A stretch of DNA of 64,000 nt from Chitinilyticum piscinae (GCF_015223195.1 NZ_JADFUA010000001.1:1-64000); one strand, 5' to 3'; counted from the stretch's first letter, positions 52,491 to 62,140 are shown. Program-made: numbers and translations. The notes: a model not told the origin generated them from the sequence alone.

Positions 52491-53705
52491 ATGAATACCC
52501 ATCCTCAATTCCGGAGACAAAAGGGCCTTGTCACACTGGCCGTCTCCATCATGACACTCGCTATCGCGTCTGTAGTGGTTATCTATGCCTATAGCAGCAC
52601 GATCAGCGAAATCGGGCAACAACAAGGCACGCTAAAGAGCATTTACTCCCGAAATGCGGCCGAAGCGGGGGTAGAGTATGCCATTGCCGCCATTAATGCT
52701 AATACAGCCACTTACCTCAACTCCGACGGCTCCATCAAGAAAAGCTCATTGGAATTACCCATCGCAAAGGTGAATGTTACCAATGCCGCTGGCGCCAACA
52801 TTCAAGTGGATCCCAAAGCTCGCTTTGCGATTGCAATCAGCCGTGCATCTACGACCTCGCCGATTCAAATTACCAGCATCGGCGGCTACAATTGCGGCTC
52901 TGCCAGCAACACCTCACAAAGTCAGCTGATTGATAGCTGCGAATCCGTTTCTCGCGTTCAGGTCATGATCAACCTAACCACAACCACAGGCAATCCCTAT
53001 CCTGGACTCAGTGATGCGTTGGTCACCCTCGGCGATGCAGAGTTTGGGGGATCGAGCTGTATTCAAGGTGGCGGTGGTGGAAATGCGGTTCACTCAGGCG
53101 GAACGATCAAGCGAACCACCAGCTTTTCTGGCGATGATTGTACCGACAATAACGGCAAAGGCGTATATGGTGAGTCCTTCCAGAATGACGGAAATCTGAA
53201 ATCCCTCGAAGGTAATAATGCCCTTGCGGCAGAGACCATTTACGGCATGTCTGCCAAAGACTTGTGCGCCGACAATAAATACAAGCCCGGCGACAACCTG
53301 GCAAAAGACCAAGACGGCAAAGTAATTGTCAATGGGCTTAAGCTTGACCCCGCCAACTTTCAGACACCCGGAGTGTATTGCTTCAAAGGGGATGTCAAAT
53401 TGGGCGGTAGTGGTAACGATACCTTTGGCCTAGAAGGTGTTGGTCAAGGAGTTGTGATCTACGTCGAAGGCCAAGTAGAAATGAACGGCAATGCCACTAT
53501 CAACGGAATTGTTCATGCGACAGGTGCAATGACGCAAGGCACCGGTAATGTTTCTGTCAATGGTTCATTGATCAGTAACGGTTCATTCAAGTCGAATGGC
53601 AACATCAAGATTCGTTTTGTCGGCGATGGTGTCCCCCCCCCTGGTGGAGGAACCAGCGACAAGAACTATCGCGTTGTTGCCGGTAGCTGGAAAGATTGGG
53701 AATAA
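52491..53705 (+). CDS. pilX: PilX-type minor pilin with Gly-rich beta domain
   Basis: About 404 residues. N-terminus RRQKG-LVTLAVSIMTLAIASVVVIYAY lacks Glu+5, typical of PilX/GspK. The body has Cys pairs and a C-terminal series of Gly/Asn-rich turns (VIYVEGQVEMNGNATINGI, then SNGSFKSNGNIKI) suggesting a beta-solenoid. A run of nine C at 53633-53641 encodes VPPP near the C-terminus. GGAG lies 6 bases before the Met at 52491. Confidence 0.78.
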   Translation: MNTHPQFRRQKGLVTLAVSIMTLAIASVVVIYAYSSTISEIGQQQGTLKSIYSRNAAEAGVEYAIAAINANTATYLNSDGSIKKSSLELPIAKVNVTNAAGANIQVDPKARFAIAISRASTTSPIQITSIGGYNCGSASNTSQSQLIDSCESVSRVQVMINLTTTTGNPYPGLSDALVTLGDAEFGGSSCIQGGGGGNAVHSGGTIKRTTSFSGDDCTDNNGKGVYGESFQNDGNLKSLEGNNALAAETIYGMSAKDLCADNKYKPGDNLAKDQDGKVIVNGLKLDPANFQTPGVYCFKGDVKLGGSGNDTFGLEGVGQGVVIYVEGQVEMNGNATINGIVHATGAMTQGTGNVSVNGSLISNGSFKSNGNIKIRFVGDGVPPPGGGTSDKNYRVVAGSWKDWE

Positions 53706-53716
53706 GGAGACGCACC

Positions 53717-55819
53717 ATGAAAACGATGCAATTACGCCGCAAACAAAGCGGCAGCATGATCCTTGAAGTGGTTGTGTCCCTCCTGATTTTAGCCATTGGC
53801 TTGCTGGCACTATACCGCTTGCAAATTGGGCTAGTTAGTCAGAGCAGCATCTCTTCACAGAAAAATTATGCTGCCATGAATGCGCTGCGGATTATGGAAG
53901 GGATACGCGGCAACAAATTCCAGCTTTCGGCGACGGATACCGAGCTGCAAAAAGCCCTGCGTGGCACCGATAGCTATCAGGGGGATGCGGCGGCATTCAG
54001 CTTCGCTCTGCTTCCCATCAACAGTGGCATCGCAGGCCTTACCCAGTACGCTACTCAAGTCAACTGGACCGATCAGTACGGCAAACCGCAGCAGCTGGTT
54101 CTGGTTAGCTATGCCAATGCACTGATGCAAACCACCCTGGGCTCGACCAGTGGTGGCGGCGGCAACAATAGCAAATTCAGCGGCATGACGGCGCCAGACT
54201 ACAAGGATGGCAAGACCTATAAAGACAAGAGCATTGTCTCGAAAGATGGCAAGCAATACATACTGAATCTGCCCAATGCCAACAATATTGTTGGCAACAA
54301 GGACACCGCCCCCGGGGTCAATCCGGACTGGAAAGAGGTGAAATATTACGCCGAGGGCACCGTCACCTGGTGGAATACCGAGGCCAACTACGGCGTCTGC
54401 AGCGTCACCGCCAATAGCAGCAATGGCAATCCCACACAATGTGCCGCACAGGAGGCCAGTGGCAAGTTATTGCGCCAACTCTGTGCCAAGCAGGATGGCT
54501 CCGACCCCAACTGCTACAAGGATGCCAAGGACAAGCAGTACTACAAGATCAATGGCACTGTGGATAGCAATGGGAAAACCAAGTATTACGCCTATTCGAT
54601 CACACTGGATTACTCCTGCCTCTCCGCATCCGACACCATGCAGCTGGTGCTGACCTGCAAGGACGCCCAGGGCAGTACTCTGACTACCATCGGCAGCACC
54701 ACGGTAACGACCAGCAAGCCATCAGGCCCCCCGTACGCCTCGGATGTACCCCTGAAGCATTTCGGTGCTGATGAAGGCGTGTCCGTCCCGTATGACCTGC
54801 CCATCGTGAAGGTCACCGACCCGGTCTTCAAAACCGATGCCCCTGCACCATTGCCGACCAACTGCACCCCGGATCTCGTATTCTGGGAAACAGTGAAGAG
54901 TATCGTTTATCGCAGCCCGTCGGACTACGACATTCTCTATCGTCAGGGTGATGCGGTGTGCTATCTCAATTCGGGTGTACCGACGATTTACATCGCCATG
55001 GCCGAAATCTCGGCACTGTACAACAACCAATGGGCCACGACCGAGACCTTCTACCCGTCGACACAGACCAACATGTGGACATCCAAGGCCATTGCCTGCG
55101 ATCCGACCACCACTCCGGCAGGCCTGCTGATTACACCCAGCAATGTGGCCAACTTCAAGAATGGTGACGTCGGCTGCTTCTCGGATACCTTCGGGAATAA
55201 CCAGACCACCGTGGGCATCTGGGCGGTAGTGACCAATCAAACCAGCAGCAATGGGTCAACCATGCCGTCGACAGTGGGTAGCAAATGGACCTTTGTCTGG
55301 GAAAATGGCCTCAATGGTGCCAACCGCAAGTGCTATAAGGCCAACACCAGCAATCCAAGCAGCAAGGACTTTGCAACGGTCATTACCTGCCCGTCCAATA
55401 GCAGTGCAACTCCGGTACCAACAGTTGCCCCCAGCGTGACTCCGACTGTGACTCCCACTGTGACACCGACCGTGGCGCCTACATCGACACCGGTTCCATC
55501 GCCGACACCGACGCCAGTTACGTACAGTGTCAACATGCAGGTGTTTGTCAATGCACCGAACAACCAGTCCACTACTTGCTCGACCAAGGTGACTTCAGGC
55601 ACTGCCACCAGCAATTGCACCAATGCCACTGGCAGCTTTACGGGTACTGGTGGCTATGTGCAGCTGAGCCCGGCGCCTGTCTGCTCGGCAACCAGTAGCC
55701 CGGCTACCGTGACCACCTCTTGCACTACGGCGAATGGCAAGGCTGCCAGCAACAATGTTTCGGTCAACATCGCCAACAGCAATGGCTGGGTACAGCTGTA
55801 TGTCGATAACTTCAAATAA
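53717..55819 (+). CDS. pilV: Large PilV-like minor pilin with CBM5/12-like modules
   Basis: About 700 residues. KQSG-SMILEVVVSLLILAIGLLALYRLQ is a PilV-type class III signal (Glu+5). A usual PilV ends near 150-200 residues; here long modules follow. Residues ~160-208 (YKDGKTYKDKSIVSKDGKQY, then PGVNPDWKEV) match the Y-x-x-G-x-x-Y-x-x-x-x-x-V-x-x-x-G-x-x-Y ... PG ... W pattern of CBM5/12 chitin-binding modules. Similar but weaker segments occur near 400 (YRQGDAVCYLNSGVPTIYIA) and 475 (FKNGDVGCFSD). A Thr/Pro/Val linker (~570-605) leads to a Cys-containing C-terminal domain. AGGAG precedes the start. Probably a pilus-tip adhesin; chitin or another glycan as ligand is inference. Confidence 0.8.
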   Translation: MKTMQLRRKQSGSMILEVVVSLLILAIGLLALYRLQIGLVSQSSISSQKNYAAMNALRIMEGIRGNKFQLSATDTELQKALRGTDSYQGDAAAFSFALLPINSGIAGLTQYATQVNWTDQYGKPQQLVLVSYANALMQTTLGSTSGGGGNNSKFSGMTAPDYKDGKTYKDKSIVSKDGKQYILNLPNANNIVGNKDTAPGVNPDWKEVKYYAEGTVTWWNTEANYGVCSVTANSSNGNPTQCAAQEASGKLLRQLCAKQDGSDPNCYKDAKDKQYYKINGTVDSNGKTKYYAYSITLDYSCLSASDTMQLVLTCKDAQGSTLTTIGSTTVTTSKPSGPPYASDVPLKHFGADEGVSVPYDLPIVKVTDPVFKTDAPAPLPTNCTPDLVFWETVKSIVYRSPSDYDILYRQGDAVCYLNSGVPTIYIAMAEISALYNNQWATTETFYPSTQTNMWTSKAIACDPTTTPAGLLITPSNVANFKNGDVGCFSDTFGNNQTTVGIWAVVTNQTSSNGSTMPSTVGSKWTFVWENGLNGANRKCYKANTSNPSSKDFATVITCPSNSSATPVPTVAPSVTPTVTPTVTPTVAPTSTPVPSPTPTPVTYSVNMQVFVNAPNNQSTTCSTKVTSGTATSNCTNATGSFTGTGGYVQLSPAPVCSATSSPATVTTSCTTANGKAASNNVSVNIANSNGWVQLYVDNFK

Positions 55820-55833
55820 TCCGTGAGCTGCAG

Positions 55834-55872
55834 CAAACAACAACAGGGGGCGATGCCCCCTGTTGTTGTTTG
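55834..55872. terminator. Bidirectional terminator between pilV and methyltransferase
   Basis: A perfect 18-bp stem (CAAACAACAACAGGGGGC and its complement) around a GAT loop, in the convergent gap. The A-rich and T-rich stem ends give T tails in both directions. Confidence 0.85.
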
Positions 55873-55881
55873 GCTATCCAA

Positions 55882-56547
55882 TCAGCGCTTCACTAACAGG
55901 GTCAGCCCATCCCCCACCGGCAGCAGGCTGCACTCGACCCGGTCATCGTCACGCAAATCCCGATTAAACTGGCGCACGACCCGCACGCCAGCAGATTCAC
56001 CCTCCACCGGCTCAGCCACCCGTCCGCCCAGCAGCATATTGTCGAGGATAATTAGCCCTCCGCGACGCACCAGCTGCAAGCCGCGTTCGTAGTAGGCCGG
56101 ATAGGCGGGTTTGTCGGCATCAATGAACATGCAGTCAAATTCACCGGCACGTCCCTCTGCCAGTAGCTCATCCAGTGATTTCATGGCGTCCTGCAGGCGC
56201 AATTCAACCCGGTGTGCGACACCGGCTTTTTCCCAGTGCTGCCGCGCGATACGAGTGAACTCGGCACTGGCATCACAGGCCACGACCAGACTGTCTTCAC
56301 CCATTGCCAGTGCGGCAGTCAGTGAGCTGTAGCCGGTAAAGGTGCCCACCTCCAGATAGCGCCTAGCGCCGATCAGACGCAGCAGCAAGGTCAACAGCGC
56401 CCCCTGTTCGGGAGCCAGCTGCATTTTCGCCAGCCGATGGCCTGCAGTTTCATGGCGCAGATCAGCCAGCGCAGGAGCTTCCCGCAAGGTATTGCGGCGG
56501 AGATAGTCCTCAAGCAGGGAGGACACAGCCAGATTGGAACGGCTCAT
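55882..56547 (-). CDS. SAM-dependent O-methyltransferase (catechol/caffeoyl-CoA type)
   Basis: A 221-residue methyltransferase_3 protein: LEVGTFTGYSSLTAALA (SAM loop, about 80), ACDASAEFTRIARQHWEKAG, CMFIDADKPAYPAYYE (metal-binding Asp), LIILDNMLLGGRV and a C-terminal LPVGDGLTLLVKR. Methylates a small hydroxylated substrate with a divalent metal; substrate unknown. Single gene, ended by the hairpin at 55834-55872. Confidence 0.93.
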   Translation of the reverse strand: MSRSNLAVSSLLEDYLRRNTLREAPALADLRHETAGHRLAKMQLAPEQGALLTLLLRLIGARRYLEVGTFTGYSSLTAALAMGEDSLVVACDASAEFTRIARQHWEKAGVAHRVELRLQDAMKSLDELLAEGRAGEFDCMFIDADKPAYPAYYERGLQLVRRGGLIILDNMLLGGRVAEPVEGESAGVRVVRQFNRDLRDDDRVECSLLPVGDGLTLLVKR

Positions 56548-56700
56548 GGAAACAGTGATGCGCTAAAAAGCGCAAGTATACCGCGTCAGGCAGGGCTCGC
56601 TTCGCTTAGCCAGACCGCATCAATATACATCATCATGTATTCGAGCGCGAACTGCACCAATATTTGGCTACAGCCATATACCAACAGAAATCAGCCCTGA

Positions 56701-57783
56701 TTATTCGCTTGCAAGCTGCAAGCGATAACGTTCCAGCTGCAGGCGGAACTCCAGATCGGCAAGTCGTCCGAGCATGTGCTTGCTCAGGCGCAATGTGGTG
56801 CCATGGCTACGGAACTGTTCACTCTGCAATTGCTGCAGGCGCTTGTAATGATGCAAGGCCCCCTGATAATCCCCCTGCTCAACCAGCAAGCCCGCCAGCA
56901 GCTCTTCGGTCTGAACCTGCATGCCCCCCACGACACCGAGGGATTGCTGGGCAACAACTTCCTTGAGGTAGTCGCTGGCACGGCGTGGGTCGCCCAGCTT
57001 GAGATAGGTACGCCCCAGAGCCAGCTGGACATGCACCTGTCCCCACACGCTGCCGCAGGCGCGCAAGATCGCCAGCGCGCTCAGCAGATGCGCTTCGGCA
57101 CGCTCATAATCACCCTGCTCGAAATGAATCAGGCCGATGTAGGAACTGATTTCGCCATCCCACTCGGGCAGATCCAGCTTGCCCTGCGCCATAATCTGCT
57201 GCGCCTGAATGATGGATGCCATTGAACTGGCGGTATCATGCAGGCGGTAATAATCGGCTGCCAGATTGATAGCTATCTCGCAAGAAAGGCGCAGATCGCC
57301 AAGACCGTTGGCAATTTCCTGCGCCATGGCATGCGCGCGCACTGCACTGCTGAAATCATCGAATGCGTAGTAAACCTTACCAATGCCAACGTAAGCCTGC
57401 GCGCACAGATTCATCTGCGAAAACTTGCTGGCTTCCTCCAGGGTCTTCAGCCAAACCTCCAGCGCCCGGAAAAAATCGCCGTTGCCGTAATGAATCCCCC
57501 CCTGGGCTAGCCGGCCCTCAAGCAGCAGCCCGGAAAGCTCTAGACGGGTTGCCAGACGGATTCCTTCATTGAGCAGGGTCTGGGCTTCGGCAAACTCGAA
57601 CAGCAAGGCATGATTCTTGCCCTGCTCGATGAATAACCGGGCCAACAATGCCTCGTCCCCCAGCTGACGCACCTTGGGCAGCAAGACTTTCAGGCGGCGC
57701 AGGCGCTGGTCGGCATGCGGCTCGGTGAGACTGATTGCATCGAGTTCAGCCAGCAGCGCCTGACGGGGTAGCTCGTCCATCAT
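56701..57783 (-). CDS. TPR protein, GGDEF-less paralogue of the upstream cyclase
   Basis: A 360-residue soluble protein made almost wholly of TPR-like helices (LFIEQGKNHALLFEFAEAQTLL, then AYVGIGKVYYAFDDFSSAV, and FEQGDYERAEAHLLSAL). It ends at ADLEFRLQLERYRLQLASE, where its neighbour continues (ANVEMRLRLLDSEMEINQLR) into a GGDEF domain. It overlaps that gene by 4 bases. It is therefore a paralogue without the catalytic part, possibly a partner or regulator of the cyclase. Confidence 0.78.
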   Translation of the reverse strand: MMDELPRQALLAELDAISLTEPHADQRLRRLKVLLPKVRQLGDEALLARLFIEQGKNHALLFEFAEAQTLLNEGIRLATRLELSGLLLEGRLAQGGIHYGNGDFFRALEVWLKTLEEASKFSQMNLCAQAYVGIGKVYYAFDDFSSAVRAHAMAQEIANGLGDLRLSCEIAINLAADYYRLHDTASSMASIIQAQQIMAQGKLDLPEWDGEISSYIGLIHFEQGDYERAEAHLLSALAILRACGSVWGQVHVQLALGRTYLKLGDPRRASDYLKEVVAQQSLGVVGGMQVQTEELLAGLLVEQGDYQGALHHYKRLQQLQSEQFRSHGTTLRLSKHMLGRLADLEFRLQLERYRLQLASE

Positions 57784-59405
57784 GCCTCCTCTGCCAGATA
57801 GACCCGGTTGCGTCCTTCGGCCTTGGCCCGGTACAGGGCTTGATCGATACGCAACAGCCAGTCGGGAACCTGTTCATCCAGTCCCAGCTCACCGACCCCG
57901 ACACTGAGGGTTACCCGCAAGCCATCCTGAATGGATTGCCAGTCCTCCCCCGGGATGCGGTTGCAGATGCGCTCGCCAATCTTGCGGGCGATCTCCAGTG
58001 GTGCACCCGGCAAGAACAGCAGAAATTCCTCACCACCGAAACGCACCAGCAAATCACTGTCCCGACAGAGCTCCAGAAACACCCGCGCGCCTTGCTGCAA
58101 GACCTTGTCACCGACAAAATGGGAATAGCGATCGTTGATCTGCTTGAAGTGATCGAAATCCAGCAGCAATGCGGAAAAAGGGACGCCAGCCAGCCTGGCC
58201 TGCCGGATCAGCTCGGGCAGACGCTCATCCATGGCGCGCCGGTTGAACGCACCGGTAAGCGTATCCCGGTAGGCTGCGCTTTCCAGCCACTGCATGCGCC
58301 GCAAGCCATCATCTGTCTGCTTGCGCAGCTGGTTGATTTCCATTTCGGAATCCAGAAGCCGCAGCCGCATCTCCACATTGGCCAGCCTGCGCACCGACAG
58401 GCTTTGCAGCCGACGGCTGGAGTCCTGCTGTGCCAGCGCCATGAAGTGCGTGTGGTAGCCGACATGATGCATAACCGCACGGATGTAATCAGCACGCGCT
58501 TCATAAAGCTGATACAGCTCTTCATGCAATTGCATCAGCAGATGCAGGGCATGGAACTGCTCGGCCAGCGCCAGCCCGGCAAGCAGATCGCTCGCGGCCT
58601 GTTCATGCAGCCCCTGCCGGCGCCGCAAGCGCCCCAGTCCCAGCAGATTGACGGTCTGCCCCCACAAGAGCTTTGCTTCGACATTAATGGCATAGGCCTG
58701 CTGCAGATACCGCTCCGCCGCATCCAGTGCCCCCTGACGCATCGCGATGTCGCCAAGGTAGTTGTAGATTTCGGCCTGCCAGTTCTGCCGGCGCGGCAGA
58801 ATCAGGAACTGTTCGGCATGATGCAGGGTCTGGGCAGCGAGCTCAAAGCGTTCCAGCGCAACCAGATCCGCAGCAAGGTGCAGCAATGCTTTGCAGCGCA
58901 AATCGACATCAGGCTGAAAAGCGGCAAAATCGACCGCAGAGGCATGGAAACGGAAAGCCGCAGCATGATCCTCATGCAGTACATAAACATTGCCGATGCC
59001 ATTGAGTGCTTCGACATAGTAGGACAAGGCTTCGCCTGCCAGGGCGGAATCAAGGGCGGCAAGCCAGGAAGTCACTGCCTGCCGCTCGTTTCCCAGTGCA
59101 AAGTGACAGGCCGCGATGGCATCATGGCAAGCAGCCAGAGCCTCTGGCTCGTCCTGCCCCTGCGCAAGCCGCAGCGCTTTGCGCAGGCGCGGCATCGCCT
59201 CCGAAGCACGCCCCAGCACCGCCAGTGAGCGCCCCCACCACAGCAATGCCCTGATCTCGCCTGCCCGGTACCCCGCCTGGGCCGATTGCAGCGCCGAATC
59301 ACGTGCAAGATCAATGGTCACGGTACAGTCGACCGTGTACATGGCCTCAGCCTGAGCAAGGCGCTCATCAATCGCGGCAGGGTGATCAGAGTCGGCGGTT
59401 TTCAT
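57780..59405 (-). CDS. TPR-GGDEF diguanylate cyclase
   Basis: A 541-residue protein: TPR-like helices (about 20-330), a coiled-coil signalling helix (SEMEINQLRKQTDDGLRRM), then a GGDEF domain (about 375-535). The catalytic motif reads RFGGEEF, and an RDSD five residues before it fits the RxxD inhibitory I-site, so c-di-GMP synthesis with product feedback is expected. The N-terminal repeats resemble cytoplasmic sensors rather than a membrane input. It lies 64 bases after ptsI. Confidence 0.9.
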   Translation of the reverse strand: MKTADSDHPAAIDERLAQAEAMYTVDCTVTIDLARDSALQSAQAGYRAGEIRALLWWGRSLAVLGRASEAMPRLRKALRLAQGQDEPEALAACHDAIAACHFALGNERQAVTSWLAALDSALAGEALSYYVEALNGIGNVYVLHEDHAAAFRFHASAVDFAAFQPDVDLRCKALLHLAADLVALERFELAAQTLHHAEQFLILPRRQNWQAEIYNYLGDIAMRQGALDAAERYLQQAYAINVEAKLLWGQTVNLLGLGRLRRRQGLHEQAASDLLAGLALAEQFHALHLLMQLHEELYQLYEARADYIRAVMHHVGYHTHFMALAQQDSSRRLQSLSVRRLANVEMRLRLLDSEMEINQLRKQTDDGLRRMQWLESAAYRDTLTGAFNRRAMDERLPELIRQARLAGVPFSALLLDFDHFKQINDRYSHFVGDKVLQQGARVFLELCRDSDLLVRFGGEEFLLFLPGAPLEIARKIGERICNRIPGEDWQSIQDGLRVTLSVGVGELGLDEQVPDWLLRIDQALYRAKAEGRNRVYLAEEA

Positions 59406-59468
59406 GGCTCGAACAGCTGTGTTGTTCCCATGTTATAGCCGGCTGGAGCATGCTATGCCCAACCGTAA

Positions 59469-61196
59469 TCAGGCATTGAGCTGTTCCAGCAAGGCTCGCA
59501 ATTCGTCACTGTCACCGACTTCGAGCATCCGGTCGATAATCGCCTGCTGCCGGGCGAGATCGGCACCGAGCAGGCGCTGCTTGACCTTCAGCAGCTGGAT
59601 CGGCAGCATCGAGAAGCGCCGCAGTCCGAGCCCGAGCAACAAACGGGTCAGCTGCGGATCACCCGCCATTTCGCCACACATGGATACCGGCTTGCCCTTG
59701 CGGTTGGCCGTGGCAATGATGTGTTGCAAGAGATGCAGCACGGCCGGATGCAAGGGATCGTAGAGATGTGAAACCGCATCATCGTTGCGATCCACCGCCA
59801 GCGAATACTGGATCAGATCGTTGGTCCCGATCGAGATGAAGTCCAGATGGTCAAGAAAATGGCCAACAGCCAGTGCTGCCGCGGGCACTTCAATCATGCC
59901 GCCCAGCTCGATGGCCTCGTCAAAGACAATCCCTTCCTCGCGCAACTGGGCCTTGACCTCATTGAGGTGCTTCATAGTCTGGCGCACTTCGCCAAGATTG
60001 GACAGCATCGGCAGCAACAGCTTGATCTTGCCGTGGGCAGAGGCACGCAACAAGGCGCGCAGCTGGGTACGGAACAACTGGGGCTCGGCCATGCACAAGC
60101 GGATACCGGTCAGCCCCAGCGCCGGATTGGGTGATTCACTTTCTTCCTGCCACTTGGGAATCTTGTCCTTGCCCAGGTCCAGTGTACGGATGATCACCGG
60201 CTGGCCTCGCATGGCCTCAGCCACCGCCCGGTAGGCCTGATACTGTTCCTCCTCGGTCGGCAGGTCATCCTCGCGCAGGAACAGGAATTCGGAACGGAAC
60301 AGGCCAATGCCGGTCGCACCGTTCTCCAGCGAAAGTGCGCAATCTTCCGGCAGCTCGATATTGGCGCAGAGCTCGACCTCCACTCCATCGGCTGTCACCG
60401 GCTGGCGGGTGCGGATATCCTGCAGCGCGCGCTGCTTGTCCTGCCACTCCAGCTGGCGAGCCCGGTATTCGACCAGAATCGATTCGTCCGGATCGACAAT
60501 CACCACACCGTTGATGCCGTCAACGATGATCAGCTCGTCTTCGTCAATCAGTTCGCGCGCATGACGCAGCGCCAGCACCGAAGGCAGATCCAGACTGCGT
60601 GCCAGAATGGCCGTGTGGGATGTCGGCCCGCCAACGTCGGTGATAAAGGCCAGATACTGCGTATCCTTGAACAGCACCATATCGGCCGGGCTGAGGTCAT
60701 GCGCCACCAGAATGGCATCCTCACCGACCGATACCGGGGTATGGTCACTGGCCTCGTGTCCGGCCAGCGTTTTGAAAATGCGCTGCGCAACCTGCTCGAC
60801 ATCGGAGCGGCGCTCGCGCAGATATTCTTCCTCGATTTCATCAAATTGCGCGAGCAGGGTTTCCAGTTGCTGGCTCAGTGCCCACTCGGCATTGCAGCGC
60901 TGCAGTTCGATGATTTGCCGTGGCTCGCGCGACAGGGTATGGTCGTTGAGCAACATGATGTGCAGAGAGAGAAAGGCGCCCAGTTCCGCAGGCGCATTCT
61001 CGGGGATGCTGCCCCAGAGCGTCTCCAGCTCCTTGCGCGTGACGCGGATGGCCTCGTCAAAACGGGCCTGTTCGGCAGGAACCTCCTCCGGCCGCAACTG
61101 GTAATGCGCAATTTCGATGTCTGCATGCGTGACCAGATGCGCGCGACCGATCGCAATCCCGCCTCCGATACCGATGCCATGCAAGGTAATGCTCAT
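59469..61196 (-). CDS. ptsI: Phosphoenolpyruvate-protein phosphotransferase (PTS enzyme I)
   Basis: About 575 residues. Transfers phosphate from PEP to HPr. The active-site histidine lies in GGPTSHTAILARS (about 189); PEP-binding and metal blocks are present (RTLDLGKDKIP, GLFRSEFLF, SIGTNDLIQYSLAVDRND, CGEMAGDP). AGGAGGAG lies 8 bases before the Met at 61196; the frame to 61217 is not needed. Third gene of EIIA-HPr-EI. Confidence 0.95.
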   Translation of the reverse strand: MSITLHGIGIGGGIAIGRAHLVTHADIEIAHYQLRPEEVPAEQARFDEAIRVTRKELETLWGSIPENAPAELGAFLSLHIMLLNDHTLSREPRQIIELQRCNAEWALSQQLETLLAQFDEIEEEYLRERRSDVEQVAQRIFKTLAGHEASDHTPVSVGEDAILVAHDLSPADMVLFKDTQYLAFITDVGGPTSHTAILARSLDLPSVLALRHARELIDEDELIIVDGINGVVIVDPDESILVEYRARQLEWQDKQRALQDIRTRQPVTADGVEVELCANIELPEDCALSLENGATGIGLFRSEFLFLREDDLPTEEEQYQAYRAVAEAMRGQPVIIRTLDLGKDKIPKWQEESESPNPALGLTGIRLCMAEPQLFRTQLRALLRASAHGKIKLLLPMLSNLGEVRQTMKHLNEVKAQLREEGIVFDEAIELGGMIEVPAAALAVGHFLDHLDFISIGTNDLIQYSLAVDRNDDAVSHLYDPLHPAVLHLLQHIIATANRKGKPVSMCGEMAGDPQLTRLLLGLGLRRFSMLPIQLLKVKQRLLGADLARQQAIIDRMLEVGDSDELRALLEQLNA

Positions 61197-61245
61197 CCCG
61201 ACTCTCCTCCTGCGCACCTGCCCGGATCTGTGCCCGGTCAGCCTC

Positions 61246-61518
61246 TTATTCGCCTTCGCCGAATCGATCCGCCACCAAGCCGGTCAACGCCTCCAGCGCA
61301 GCCGCTTCGTCCGGTCCATTGAAGGTCTCGATCAGAATGCGGCTCCCCTTGCCGGCAGCCAGCATCATCACCCCCATGATGGACTTGGCATTGACGCGCT
61401 TCTGGTTGCGGCTGATCCAGACCTCGCACTGGTACTGGCTGGCGAGCTGGGTAAATTTACTGGAAGCGCGGGCATGCAGACCCAGTTTATTGATGATCTC
61501 GACTTCCTGTTGCGGCAT
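61246..61518 (-). CDS. ptsH: HPr phosphocarrier protein
   Basis: A 90-residue HPr. The phosphorylated His lies in LGLHARAS (residue ~15) and the regulatory Ser in AKSIMGVMMLAA (residue ~46). Shuttles phosphate from EI to EIIA. It lies 50 bases before ptsI. The 116-base gap to the EIIA gene holds no identified feature. Confidence 0.95.
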   Translation of the reverse strand: MPQQEVEIINKLGLHARASSKFTQLASQYQCEVWISRNQKRVNAKSIMGVMMLAAGKGSRILIETFNGPDEAAALEALTGLVADRFGEGE

Positions 61519-61634
61519 TGCGTCTTTCCTGTCCCCTCAAGGGGTATCTTCATCCATCACACTGCCCGTCTAGCCTTCACAGCTAACCCCATGGCAGTAT
61601 CAATCACTTACCTGGCCATTCTCAGGCTGCAGCC

Positions 61635-62036
61635 CTAGCCCTGCGGCCCGGCTGGCAACATGTAGAGCACGCCCTCCAGTCCGCCCGTCAGCGCCTTGCT
61701 GACGACGATTTCGATCGGCTGATGACCATAGGTCAGCGCCCGCACCAGCATCGGCAAATTGACCCCGGCCACTGCCTCGACCCGCCCCGGCACGATCAAC
61801 CGGTTGGCCACATTGGAGGGGGTACCGCCGAAAATATCCGTCAGCAGCAGCACGCCGCTACCATCATCGACGTCAGCGATCAGCGCCTGCGCCCTGCGGA
61901 CAATTTCGTCCGGGTCGTCAGCCTTGCTGACCGCCAGCTGCTTGAGCTGCGGCAACGGTCGCCCCATGATGTGCTGGGCGCAGGTAATCAGCGCCTCGCC
62001 CAGCGCATAATGGGTAACGATAATGATCCCTACCAT
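61635..62036 (-). CDS. Mannose-type PTS EIIA component
   Basis: A 133-residue EIIA-Man domain: IIVTHYALGEAL carries the phosphorylated His near residue 9, and LLLTDIFGGTPSNVA is the family signature. No EIIB, EIIC or EIID is nearby, so, as in related bacteria with a stand-alone EIIA-HPr-EI chain, a regulatory rather than sugar-uptake role is likely (inference). Confidence 0.92.
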   Translation of the reverse strand: MVGIIIVTHYALGEALITCAQHIMGRPLPQLKQLAVSKADDPDEIVRRAQALIADVDDGSGVLLLTDIFGGTPSNVANRLIVPGRVEAVAGVNLPMLVRALTYGHQPIEIVVSKALTGGLEGVLYMLPAGPQG

Positions 62037-62140
62037 TCAAATCCCTTCCGGCGTAAGCCTACTGTTATTCATCATATCGTTAATTGCTGTTTGCGGGGAT
62101 GACAAACCACAAGATGCGACGTGGAAAAAAGACACCGGCA

